Shown: piece after piece, positions 1 through 6,212 of the stretch
Position numbering within the stretch: position 1 is the first letter of the stretch
How the letters are laid out: each line of letters begins with the position of its first letter
Origin: Gemmatimonadota bacterium
Lineage (GTDB): Bacteria > Gemmatimonadota > Gemmatimonadetes > Longimicrobiales > Gaopeijiaceae
Direction of reading: 5' to 3'
NCBI GenBank assembly: GCA_007127575.1
Contig: SKZC01000476.1
Location: 1-7,533, forward strand
Length of the DNA: 7,533 bases
Notes under the pieces: model-generated
The model's database searches: none
Seen by the model: the letters and a program-made list of their open reading frames with translations, nothing else
What the model was told of the DNA's origin: nothing
Translations under genes and position numbers: made by a program

Positions 1-1
1 G

Positions 2-427
2 ACGGAGCTGGTGGAGCTCCGGGCCCGGGCCAACGCCCTGACGAGCTCGGAGTTCCTCGGGGGAATGACGAACCTTCAGGTCCTGGACCTGAACGACAAC
101 CTGCTCACCGAAGCAGACGCGTTGGCGGAGCTCCCCGAGCTTCGGGCCCTCCATCTCCGGGGCAACGGGCTCTCGGATCTGGCACCCCTGACAGGGCTCA
201 CGAAGCTCACCACCCTGGACCTGGCCCACAACCGGATCACCGACATTGCTCCGCTGGTGGAGAACCCCAGGCTCACCGAGGGGAGCCCCACCCTTCCTCC
301 CACCACCATCACGGTGGATCTCCGAGGCAACCCCCTGAGCGACCGCGCTCTGTGTGAGCAGGTCCCCATTTTGGAGGCGAACCCCCTGCCCACCGAGGTG
401 CTGGTGGATCGGGGCTGTGCGCGGTGA
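2..427 (+). CDS. Leucine-rich repeat protein, C-terminal part (5' end outside window)
   Basis: The reading frame is open from the left edge, so the true start is upstream and 141 residues are visible. The repeat Asn residues fall at visible positions 11, 33, 55 and 77, an exact 22-residue period, with the pattern LxxLxxLxLxxNxLxDLxPL. This is the internalin-like class of bacterial LRR. A fifth repeat has its Asn at 110, after an 11-residue insertion rich in Pro and Thr (about 86-101). The chain ends in a short cap with two Cys (CEQVP and DRGC) and stops at TGA 425-427. LRR solenoids of this type usually bind proteins and are often secreted or surface-exposed. The N-terminus is missing, so localisation and partner cannot be judged. 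A GTG at position 11 lies inside the repeat and is not a credible start. Confidence 0.88.
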   Translation, partial: TELVELRARANALTSSEFLGGMTNLQVLDLNDNLLTEADALAELPELRALHLRGNGLSDLAPLTGLTKLTTLDLAHNRITDIAPLVENPRLTEGSPTLPPTTITVDLRGNPLSDRALCEQVPILEANPLPTEVLVDRGCAR

Positions 428-570
428 TACTACCGGGAGGAACCATGGACGTCCGTCCGGGTGGCAGGGAGCGCGGGCCCATTTTCGCTGCCACCCGGGA
501 TCTACGGACCCGTCCGACGGATGGATCCGGGGCCCGGCACGTTGCCCAACTCTGGGAGGGAGATGGAAGC

Positions 571-1464
571 ATGTCGGGAAGGGAGGGAGAGGGAACCGAA
601 GGTGTGAACGCGGAGGTCCGAGGACCCGATGGGCAGAACGCTCTGTCCCCGGGCTCGATGGACCGGAACGGCGCCGGCTCCCGAGCAGGGCCCGCGCCAT
701 GGGCCCTGGTCACCGGCGCATCGGGAGGGATCGGTGCGGCCATCGTGCGTTCCCTGGCGCGGCGGGGATGGAACGGGGTCCTGGTGGCCCGGACTCGGGA
801 CCGCTTGGAAGGGCTGGCTCAGGAGCTGGAGCGGGACCATGGGGTGGCGACCCACGTGGTGGTCTCGGACCTCTCCCGGCAGGAAGCGCCCGGCGAGGTC
901 AGCGAGGAGGTGGCTCGACAGGGGATCGAAGTGGACGCCCTGGTGAACAATGCCGGGTTCGGAGACTTCGGCCCGTATCTGGACCGGGACGACGGGCGGG
1001 AGCAGGACATGATCCAGGTGAACGTATCCGCACTGACCCGACTCACCCGCCACTTCGCGGCACAGATGGCCACCCGCGGGAGAGGACGCATTCTCAACGT
1101 GGCCTCCACCGCCGCGTTCCAGCCGGGCCCCCTCATGACCGTCTACTACGCCACCAAGGCCTACGTCCTGGCCTTCTCCGAGGCCCTCCGGCACGAGCTG
1201 GCGGACACGGGGGTCACCGTCACGACCCTCTGCCCGGGTCCCACCCGGTCGGGCTTCCAGTCCCAGGCCGAGATGGAGGGATCCCGACTCCTCAGGCTCC
1301 TCCCGGTGAGTGAGGCTCCTTCGGTAGCAGAGTTCGGGGTCAAGGCCATGTTGGCGGGAAGAGGGGTGGCGGTTCCGGGGCTCCTGAACCGGCTCGGGGT
1401 CGTCTCCCTCCGCTTCGTTCCCCGCGCATGGTGGCCCGCATTGGTGCGCAAGGCTCAGGAGTGA
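571..1464 (+). CDS. Short-chain dehydrogenase/reductase (classical SDR, DltE/COG0300-like)
   Basis: Probable NAD(P)-dependent oxidoreductase of unknown substrate. Numbered from ATG 571 (297 aa), it shows the Rossmann cofactor motif TGASGGIG (48-55), NNAG (126-129), catalytic Ser179 in LNVAS, and the YxxxK pair Tyr192/Lys196, with the usual 13-residue Ser-Tyr spacing. PGPTRSGF follows the active site, as in many SDRs. The hydrophobic C-terminal third resembles DltE-like SDRs that may touch membranes. The start is uncertain. ATG 571 has a good ribosome site (GGGAGGGAG, 554-562). ATG 445 also has one (GGGAGG, 435-440) and would add 42 residues. ATG 658 would give 268 aa, nearest the family norm, but lacks a clear site. 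Codons from 424 to about 657 have visibly more A/T at third positions than the core, which argues against the longest forms. It follows the LRR gene on the same strand. Confidence 0.9.
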   Translation: MSGREGEGTEGVNAEVRGPDGQNALSPGSMDRNGAGSRAGPAPWALVTGASGGIGAAIVRSLARRGWNGVLVARTRDRLEGLAQELERDHGVATHVVVSDLSRQEAPGEVSEEVARQGIEVDALVNNAGFGDFGPYLDRDDGREQDMIQVNVSALTRLTRHFAAQMATRGRGRILNVASTAAFQPGPLMTVYYATKAYVLAFSEALRHELADTGVTVTTLCPGPTRSGFQSQAEMEGSRLLRLLPVSEAPSVAEFGVKAMLAGRGVAVPGLLNRLGVVSLRFVPRAWWPALVRKAQE

Positions 1465-1486
1465 AGGCCTGCCGGAACCATCGTGC

Positions 1487-1515
1487 TTGCCGGGGTCCTT
1501 CGTTGCCTCTAAGGT
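1487..1515 (+). promoter_or_regulatory. Possible sigma-70-like promoter for the membrane-protein/hub/spike block
   Basis: TTGCCG (1487-1492) and TAAGGT (1510-1515) are separated by exactly 17 bases, in the 153-base gap after the SDR gene. They match the -35 consensus at 4 of 6 positions and the -10 consensus at 3 of 6. In GC-rich DNA such matches arise by chance, so this is only a candidate. Its position, about 100 bases before the small membrane protein, would suit a promoter for the accessory block. Confidence 0.25.
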
Positions 1516-1540
1516 GAGATTCGACTCCCAGGATTGAGCG

Positions 1541-1556
1541 GCGGCGTGCGCGCCGC
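1541..1556 (+). other. GC hairpin in the leader of the small membrane protein gene
   Basis: GCGGCG, loop TGCG, CGCCGC forms a perfect 6-bp stem with a 4-base loop. No T-run follows, so it is not a standard intrinsic terminator. It lies between the SDR stop and the membrane protein start and could be a 5'-UTR structure or chance. Confidence 0.3.
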
Positions 1557-1584
1557 ATCCCAACCGCTCTCCCACCCCACAACA

Positions 1585-1599
1585 CCTCCCTACGGGAGG
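1585..1599 (+). promoter_or_regulatory. Hairpin enclosing the Shine-Dalgarno sequence of the small membrane protein gene
   Basis: CCTCCC, loop TAC, GGGAGG pairs perfectly over 6 bp, and the right arm is the start of the purine-rich ribosome site that runs on to 1605. When folded it would hide part of that site, so it could damp translation. The inner part, CCCTACGGGAG (1588-1598), recurs exactly at 2090-2100 before the hub gene. The pairing is visible; a regulatory role is inference. Confidence 0.35.
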
Positions 1600-1617
1600 A
1601 GGGAGCATGCGAACGGC

Positions 1618-2046
1618 ATGGACGAAGCCGACCCCCGGAGCGAGTTTCTCCAGCAAGTGGAGGAGGACCTGGAAAAGGCGAGCCGCGCAGCCGGACGCTA
1701 CCGCTCACAGTACCGCCGCATGGCTGTGGGTGGAGTGTTGAGCGCCAGCCTGGCGGCGGTTCTGACCGGAGGTGCGGCGGCGGGGGGGCCGGAGCTGGCC
1801 GACGCCGTAGGAGGCTGGCGCCTCGTCTGTACGGTGGCCGCCGTGGCCGCCGCCGTGGCCGCGGCGCTGGCGGGACTCCAGGAGCGACTCCGAACCCCGG
1901 AAAACGTGGCCGCAGCCGAGACCTGCGTGGCCCAGCTCAACGCCCTCCGATTCGCCCTTCGAACCGGCGAAGGGGACCTGGACGCTCGACGCACCGAGTA
2001 CCGGGAGATCCTGAGAAACCACAGCAAATTCATGGTCACACCTTAG
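1618..2046 (+). CDS. Small two-helix membrane protein (SLATT-like topology), function unknown
   Basis: A 142-residue protein I cannot assign firmly. A charged N-terminal helix (about 8-34) leads into two hydrophobic segments, about 36-56 and 68-87, separated by a short Gly/Asp-containing turn. A helical, charged C-terminal region follows (about 88-138, with QLNALRFAL and EYREIL). This layout resembles SLATT/DUF4231-type two-TM domains, some of which are thought to act as membrane effectors in nucleotide-signalled conflict systems. That likeness is topological only. ATG 1618 was chosen because the purine-rich ribosome site 1594-1605 precedes it by 12 bases. A TTG at 1534 in the same frame would add 28 residues of unlikely Pro/Ser-rich sequence. 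An ATG at 1607 is out of frame and its ORF stops after 44 codons. The gene lies 62 bases before the hub gene on the same strand, suggesting co-expression. Confidence 0.7.
   Translation: MDEADPRSEFLQQVEEDLEKASRAAGRYRSQYRRMAVGGVLSASLAAVLTGGAAAGGPELADAVGGWRLVCTVAAVAAAVAAALAGLQERLRTPENVAAAETCVAQLNALRFALRTGEGDLDARRTEYREILRNHSKFMVTP
1834..1866 (+). repeat. Short imperfect tandem repeat GTGGCCGCC inside the second TM segment
   Basis: Three consecutive units, GTGGCCGCC, GTGGCCGCCGCC and GTGGCCGCGGCG, encode VAA-VAAA-VAAA (residues 73-83) in the second hydrophobic segment. It is small and in frame, probably simple low-complexity coding for an Ala-rich helix. Such a tract could change length by slippage in steps of three bases. 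Confidence 0.5.
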
Positions 2047-2052
2047 AAGGCC

Positions 2053-2074
2053 GGGGGCCTGGTGTCGGGCCCCC
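2053..2074 (+). terminator. GC-rich hairpin between the membrane protein and hub genes (weak terminator or processing site)
   Basis: GGGGGCC (2053-2059) pairs perfectly with GGCCCCC (2068-2074) across an 8-base loop, just after the TAG stop at 2044-2046. There is no following T-run, so full termination is doubtful. It may reduce read-through, protect the upstream mRNA end, or separate expression of the membrane protein from the hub and spike. Confidence 0.35.
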
Positions 2075-2089
2075 GTTCGGTCCACCCTG

Positions 2090-2100
2090 CCCTACGGGAG
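2090..2100 (+). promoter_or_regulatory. Shared leader motif carrying the ribosome site of the hub gene
   Basis: CCCTACGGGAG is identical to 1588-1598. Its GGGAG (2096-2100) is the likely ribosome site, 8 bases before ATG 2109, which supports that start. Here only CCC-TAC-GGG can pair (3 bp), so the strong hairpin seen in the first copy is not conserved. Confidence 0.4.
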
Positions 2101-2108
2101 AGCCCGCC

Positions 2109-3281
2109 ATGAAGAAGCCCACGGACGTTTCGTCCGACGTCGGCCCGAAGCCGGAGCCCCCTCCCCGACCACCACGAAGCCCTCGTCCGGGATGGTCCCC
2201 TGCCCATGGCGAGGTGCCGCCTACGTTCGGTCCGACGGCCTACCCTCAGGTCACGATCCAGGGCACAGGCCCCTTGGCGCCCTACCTCCTGGCCTTCCAG
2301 GTGGATGAAGCCGAGAACACCCCAGCTTCGTGTCGCGTCCTCCTCCAGGATCCCAGCTTCGCGGACTCCTCCCTGACTTCCCCGGGCTCGGAGATCAGCT
2401 TCGGGGCGGCGCTCACCCTCACGTACTCCGCCACCGAATCCGGCGGGGCCCCACTCTTCCAGGGTCGGGTCTACGGAGTGGGTCTCGAGTCCGGGCCCGG
2501 CACACCCCCCCGGGTGGAGATCCACGCGTACGACGCGCTGCAACGCCTGGCCATGACCCGCCGCTCCCGAAGCTTTCACGAGATCTCGACATCGGACGCG
2601 ATGCGGGCCACGGCCCACGACCATGGACTCGGAGCCGATGTGGAGCTAACGGGGCCGACCCAGGAGGTCCTCGTCCAGGCGAACCAGACGGACCTGGCGT
2701 TCCTGCAAGCCCTTGCTGCGGAGGCGGACGCCGAGTTCTGGATGGAGGGAGAGACCTTCCACGCCCGGCCGCGTGGCTACCGATCCGGGGAATCTGTCAC
2801 CCTGGCGGCGGGTGGAACGCTCCAGGAGGTGCGGGTCTTCGCGGACCTCTCCCGGCAACGGCGTTCCCTGGCGATAGGAGGGTGGGACGTTCGCTCCAAG
2901 ACCGCCATCGCCGGACTGCCGGAAGCGGACTCCCCGGGCCCTGGCGGCCCGGCTCCAGCCTCCGGGAGCCGGATTCTGGAGGAGGTTTCCCTGCCGGGCC
3001 CCGGAGAGTGGGAGCGGATCGTCCACACATCGCCGGAAACACCGGAGGTCGCGGCCTCCCGGGCCCAGCTTCGCCTCCATGCGCTTCGACGCGGCTTCGT
3101 CACCGCAGAAGGCTCGACGTACGGTGCGGTGGGCATCCGGGTCGGTAGGAACGTGGATCTCACAGGGCTTGGAGCCCGATTTCAGGGGGCCTATCAAGTG
3201 ACGGCAACGCACCACACCTGGAACACCCAAGAGGGATATCGAACCCGTTTTCACGCCAGCCGAGAGGAGGTGGGATCGTGA
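2109..3281 (+). CDS. Phage late control D / gp27-like tail hub protein
   Basis: Predicted hub of a contractile-tail particle: the ring that joins the inner tube to the spike. The 390-residue product opens with a disordered, Pro-rich stretch (about 13-38). From Tyr45 it has the gpD/VgrG-N fold. Marks are YDALQRL (141-147), the segment QANQTDLAFLQALAAEADAE starting at 190, a Pro/Gly linker (about 270-288), and a C-terminal part with GRNVDLTGLGARFQGAYQVT, a following H-x-W, and GYRTRF near the end. These are typical of late-control-D proteins in extracellular contractile injection systems and Myoviridae-like tails. ATG 2109 has GGGAG 8 bases upstream. The stop overlaps the spike start (GTGA, 3278-3281), implying translational coupling. 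In Afp/PVC particles hub and spike are one fused protein; here they are separate. No other tail genes are nearby. Confidence 0.88.
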   Translation: MKKPTDVSSDVGPKPEPPPRPPRSPRPGWSPAHGEVPPTFGPTAYPQVTIQGTGPLAPYLLAFQVDEAENTPASCRVLLQDPSFADSSLTSPGSEISFGAALTLTYSATESGGAPLFQGRVYGVGLESGPGTPPRVEIHAYDALQRLAMTRRSRSFHEISTSDAMRATAHDHGLGADVELTGPTQEVLVQANQTDLAFLQALAAEADAEFWMEGETFHARPRGYRSGESVTLAAGGTLQEVRVFADLSRQRRSLAIGGWDVRSKTAIAGLPEADSPGPGGPAPASGSRILEEVSLPGPGEWERIVHTSPETPEVAASRAQLRLHALRRGFVTAEGSTYGAVGIRVGRNVDLTGLGARFQGAYQVTATHHTWNTQEGYRTRFHASREEVGS

Positions 3282-4006
3282 CGTCGACGCCCCGACCCGT
3301 GCCGTCGGAACCGACCCTTGAGCGAACGGCCCAGGACCTGGGTGGCCGGTTCTACGGTGTGTATCCCGCCGTCGTGACGGCGGTTCGCAATCCCGACGGA
3401 AGCCAGGCAGCCCAGATCCAGATCGCGCTCCCCTGGCCGGCGGGAGGAACGGACCTCAAGCTATGGGCCCGCTACGCCGCCATGATGGCGGGGCCGTGCC
3501 GCGGTGCCTGGTTCATCCCGGAGGTAGGAGACGAGGTCCTGGTGGCGTTCGAAGGGGGGAACGTGGACCGGCCCTATGTCCTGGGCGGTCTCTGGAACGG
3601 AAAGGATCTGCCCCCGGAGACCGTGAGCGAGCGCGGGACCGCCTCGGTGCGAAGCATCACCGGCCGGTCCGGGGCGCGGATCGCCCTGGAAGAGACGGAG
3701 GTGGAAACGTCGGTTTCCATAGAAACCCCGGAAGGGCGGACCGTTCGCCTAACGGACGGGGCCCGAGGAGGCCGGATCGTCGTGGAGGACGGTGAGGGGA
3801 ACCGGGTGGAGATGGCCGATGGGCAGGTGACGGTTCGTTCTGCAGCCCGGGTGGAAGTGGAGGCCGCGACGGTCAAGGTCTCCGCCGCGGTGGTGAATCT
3901 GGACACCCCCGTCGTACAGGCGTCGGGAGTCGTCACCTGCGAGACCCTCGTCACCGACACCGTGGTGGCGTCCACCTACACCCCGGGTGCCGGGAACATC
4001 TGGTAG
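3278..4006 (+). CDS. Phage baseplate assembly protein V / gp5-like spike
   Basis: Predicted trimeric spike that sits on the hub and pierces the target envelope. Of 242 residues, about 26-108 form the OB-fold of the gpV family, with the hallmarks PEVGDEVLVAFEGGN, RPYVLGGLWNGK and an earlier ALPWP. From about 120 onward the sequence alternates short beta strands (ITGRSGARIALEE, VTVRSAARVEVEAATVKVSA), as expected for the intertwined beta-helix of a gp5 needle. The protein ends in TYTPGAGNIW, a common tail of stand-alone spikes, so no toxin domain is fused at the C-terminus. GTG 3278 is well supported: AGGAGGTG (3265-3272) precedes it by 5 bases and it overlaps the hub stop. No PAAR tip, gp25 or gpJ gene follows; the next gene is menH, 55 bases on, with no convincing terminator between. 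Confidence 0.92.
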   Translation: MTSTPRPVPSEPTLERTAQDLGGRFYGVYPAVVTAVRNPDGSQAAQIQIALPWPAGGTDLKLWARYAAMMAGPCRGAWFIPEVGDEVLVAFEGGNVDRPYVLGGLWNGKDLPPETVSERGTASVRSITGRSGARIALEETEVETSVSIETPEGRTVRLTDGARGGRIVVEDGEGNRVEMADGQVTVRSAARVEVEAATVKVSAAVVNLDTPVVQASGVVTCETLVTDTVVASTYTPGAGNIW

Positions 4007-4061
4007 CCCCCGGGACCACCGGCAGGCTCTCGCGAGCTCCGAGTCCGGAGGCACCGGGACC

Positions 4062-4865
4062 ATGAGCGACGACCCGTTGGCGGCGGACGTCCGAGGGGAA
4101 GGAGAGCCGGCGCTCCTTCTCCTCCACGGATTCACGGGATCCGGGGCGGCCTGGGGAGACTACCTCCTCTCTTCCCTGAGCCCCCACCGGAAGGTCCTGG
4201 CCGTGGACCTTCCCGGGCATGGCCGGGAGGGGACCGCTCCGGTGTCGGGCTTCCCGGAGGCGCTGGACCGGCTGGAGGCGACGCTCACCGCTCACAGTGT
4301 GACGAGGGCGGACTGGGTGGGTTATTCCATGGGAGGCCGGATCGCCCTGGCCGCGGCGGTGGAGCGGCCAAATCGGGTTCGACGGCTCGTCCTGGAGAGC
4401 GCGTCCCCGGGCCTTCGCGCCCCGGACGAGCAGCGGGCAAGACGAGCTCGTGACGAGGAACTGGCGACCTGGATCGAAGCGGAGGGGATGGAGGCCTTCG
4501 TCGAGTATTGGACCTCGCAACCCCTCTTCCGAACCTGGGACCGGCTGACTCCCCGACAGGTGGAGGAGGAGAGGAGTCGCCGTATGAAGCAGACGCCACA
4601 GGGGATGGCCGCCGCGCTTCGGGGCTTGGGGACGGGAGTCCAGCCCTCCTACTGGGACCGTCTACCGGAGCTCGAGAACCCCACTCTCCTCCTCACCGGA
4701 GCGCTGGATACGAAGTTCATGCGAATTGGAGAGGAGATGGCCGCCTCCATCCGGGAGTCCGTGCACCGGAGCGTTCCCGAAGCGGGACACGCCGTACATC
4801 TGGAGGCGCCCGAAGGCTGGTTGGAGGAGGTCTTGGGGTTCCTGGGCCACGGATCCGAACGGTGA
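4062..4865 (+). CDS. menH: 2-succinyl-6-hydroxy-2,4-cyclohexadiene-1-carboxylate synthase (MenH)
   Basis: Cytosolic alpha/beta hydrolase-fold enzyme of classical menaquinone synthesis. It eliminates pyruvate from the MenD product (SEPHCHC) to give SHCHC. The 267-residue product carries LLLLHGFTGSG (oxyanion region, 18-28), DLPGHG (49-54), nucleophile Ser89 in GYSMGGR (87-93), Asp216 in ALDTKF and His243 in GHAVHLEAP, which together make a complete Ser-Asp-His triad. RLVLESASPGL and the mid-region GTGVQPSYW are further family marks that separate MenH from generic hydrolases. ATG 4062 has GGAGG at 4047-4051 and gives the usual family length. An in-frame GTG at 3987 would lie inside the spike gene and is unlikely. 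Its stop overlaps the ndh start (GTGA, 4862-4865). No other men genes lie in the window, so the rest of the pathway must be elsewhere. Confidence 0.9.
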   Translation: MSDDPLAADVRGEGEPALLLLHGFTGSGAAWGDYLLSSLSPHRKVLAVDLPGHGREGTAPVSGFPEALDRLEATLTAHSVTRADWVGYSMGGRIALAAAVERPNRVRRLVLESASPGLRAPDEQRARRARDEELATWIEAEGMEAFVEYWTSQPLFRTWDRLTPRQVEEERSRRMKQTPQGMAAALRGLGTGVQPSYWDRLPELENPTLLLTGALDTKFMRIGEEMAASIRESVHRSVPEAGHAVHLEAPEGWLEEVLGFLGHGSER

Positions 4866-6196
4866 CCGAGAACGACTCCAGCGAACGTCCCCACGTCGTC
4901 ATCGTCGGCGGCGGGTTCGCCGGCCTGTACTGCGCCCGGAGCCTCCGGAAGGCGCCGGTCCGGATCACCCTCATCGACCGCCGGAACTTCCACCTCTTTC
5001 AGCCCCTGCTGTACCAGGTGGCCACCGCTTCCCTTTCCCCGGCGGACATCGCCAGCCCCATCCGGGGGATCCTCCGGCGGCAGGAGAACGTCCAGGTGTG
5101 GCTAGGGGAGGTCGTGGACGTCGACCCGGAAGCCCGAACGGTACATCTGGCGGACGGCGCCTCGGTCCGGTTCGACTACCTGGTCCTGGCCACGGGCGCC
5201 ACCCACGCCTACTTCGGGCACGAGGAGTGGGCCGAGCATGCCCCCGGACTCAAGACCGTGGACGACGCCACGGCCATCCGACGCCGGTTCCTCCTGGCCT
5301 TCGAAGTGGCGGAGCGGGAGGCGGATCCCCAGGTGCAGGAGCGACTCCTCACCTTCGTCATCGTGGGAGGTGGGCCCACGGGGGTGGAACTGGCCGGGGC
5401 CATGGCTGAGATCGCCCGCCGGGTCATGCCCACCGACTTTCGCTCCATCGACACCACGAGCAGCCGGATCCTCCTCCTGGAAGGCCAGGACCGGGTCCTC
5501 CCCACGTACCCTCCGAAGCTTTCCCTGAAGGCCCGGGAGCAGTTGGAAGGGTTGGGAGTGGAGGTCCGGACCGGGACCTTCGTCACCGACATCGGGGAGG
5601 ACTACGTGGTGGCCGGGGAGGAGCGGATCGCCGCCAGCAACGTCTTCTGGGCGGCCGGTGTGGCCGCGTCGAAGCTCGGCTCCCGGCTCGGGGTGGAGAC
5701 GGACACGGCGGGGCGGGTGCCGGTGCACCCCGACGGCTCGGTGGAGGGCCTCCCCAACATTTTCGTGGTGGGAGACCTGGCGCAGATGGAGGATGGGGAG
5801 GGTCGGGATGTTCCCGGGATAGCCCCCGCCGCCATCCAGATGGGCAAGCATGCGGGCCGGAACCTCGCCCGCGACCTTCGAGGTCAGGCCCGGGACCCCT
5901 TCCGGTACCTGGACAAGGGCGATCTGGCCACCATCGGCCGGGCCGCGGCCGTAGCCCGACTCGGGCGACTCAAGCTCTCAGGGTTCGTGGCGTGGATCCT
6001 CTGGATATTCGTCCACATCCTCTACCTCATCGGCTTCCGGAACCGGGCCCTGGTGCTCCTCCAGTGGGGATGGGCGTACCTCACCTACCACTGGGGAATC
6101 CGCCTCATCACCGGCGACCCGCCCGTGCGACTCCAACGGGCCCGAGGGGCGGAAGGGGTGGGGTCCGATGACGCACCGGCGAAGGAGGACGGCTGA
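4862..6196 (+). CDS. ndh: Type II NADH:quinone oxidoreductase (NDH-2)
   Basis: Single-subunit, non-proton-pumping flavoenzyme that passes electrons from NADH to membrane quinone, here presumably menaquinone. The 444-residue product has an N-terminal FAD site GGGFAG (16-21) with acidic Asp39, the family signature NFHLFQPLLYQVA (42-54), the NADH site VGGGPTGVELAGA (168-180), and the second FAD motif VGDLAQ around Asp305. The quinone-region segment IAPAAIQMGKHAGRN (320-334) has AP where some family members have AQ. The C-terminal stretch (about 376-420) is rich in Trp, Ile and Leu (AWILWIFVHILYLIGF), matching the membrane-anchoring helices of NDH-2. GTG 4862 overlaps the menH stop and places the FAD motif at the expected distance. 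The frame stays open back to 4508, but that extension runs inside menH and has no similarity to NDH-2. Confidence 0.93.
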   Translation: MTENDSSERPHVVIVGGGFAGLYCARSLRKAPVRITLIDRRNFHLFQPLLYQVATASLSPADIASPIRGILRRQENVQVWLGEVVDVDPEARTVHLADGASVRFDYLVLATGATHAYFGHEEWAEHAPGLKTVDDATAIRRRFLLAFEVAEREADPQVQERLLTFVIVGGGPTGVELAGAMAEIARRVMPTDFRSIDTTSSRILLLEGQDRVLPTYPPKLSLKAREQLEGLGVEVRTGTFVTDIGEDYVVAGEERIAASNVFWAAGVAASKLGSRLGVETDTAGRVPVHPDGSVEGLPNIFVVGDLAQMEDGEGRDVPGIAPAAIQMGKHAGRNLARDLRGQARDPFRYLDKGDLATIGRAAAVARLGRLKLSGFVAWILWIFVHILYLIGFRNRALVLLQWGWAYLTYHWGIRLITGDPPVRLQRARGAEGVGSDDAPAKEDG

Positions 6197-6212
6197 AGTC
6201 GGGCGGTCAGCC
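6191..6212. terminator. Possible bidirectional hairpin between convergent ndh and tlpA-like genes
   Basis: GGCTGA (6191-6196) pairs with TCAGCC (6207-6212) over 6 bp with a 10-base loop. The two stop codons lie in opposite arms. No T-run follows on either strand. Both genes happen to end in GGC TGA, which alone creates this inverted repeat, so a termination role is plausible but weak. Confidence 0.3.

Noticed and set aside
354..1313. 319-residue plus-strand frame overlapping the LRR and SDR genes
   Set aside because: Very rich in Arg, Gly and Pro, with no domain; it is a frame-shifted shadow of the two real genes.
1585..1605. Resemblance to a fragment of 16S rRNA (CCTACGGGAGG)
   Set aside because: Only 11 bases match and the flanks do not continue as 16S, so it is not an rRNA gene or fragment.
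502..1656. 384-residue open frame on the minus strand opposite the SDR gene
   Set aside because: It mirrors the SDR codons, shows no recognisable motif, and long antisense frames are expected in GC-rich DNA. The plus strand has a complete set of SDR signatures.
2330..3148. 272-residue frame inside the hub gene
   Set aside because: Gly/Pro/Arg-rich with no motif; the hub frame carries the family signatures.
4007..4061. Terminator or promoter between the spike gene and menH
   Set aside because: Only a 4-bp stem (GCTC/GAGC) and no T-run or clear -35/-10 pair could be found.
4508..4861. Upstream extension of the ndh frame
   Set aside because: It lies inside menH, has a shadow-like composition, and NDH-2 proteins begin shortly before the FAD motif, as from GTG 4862.
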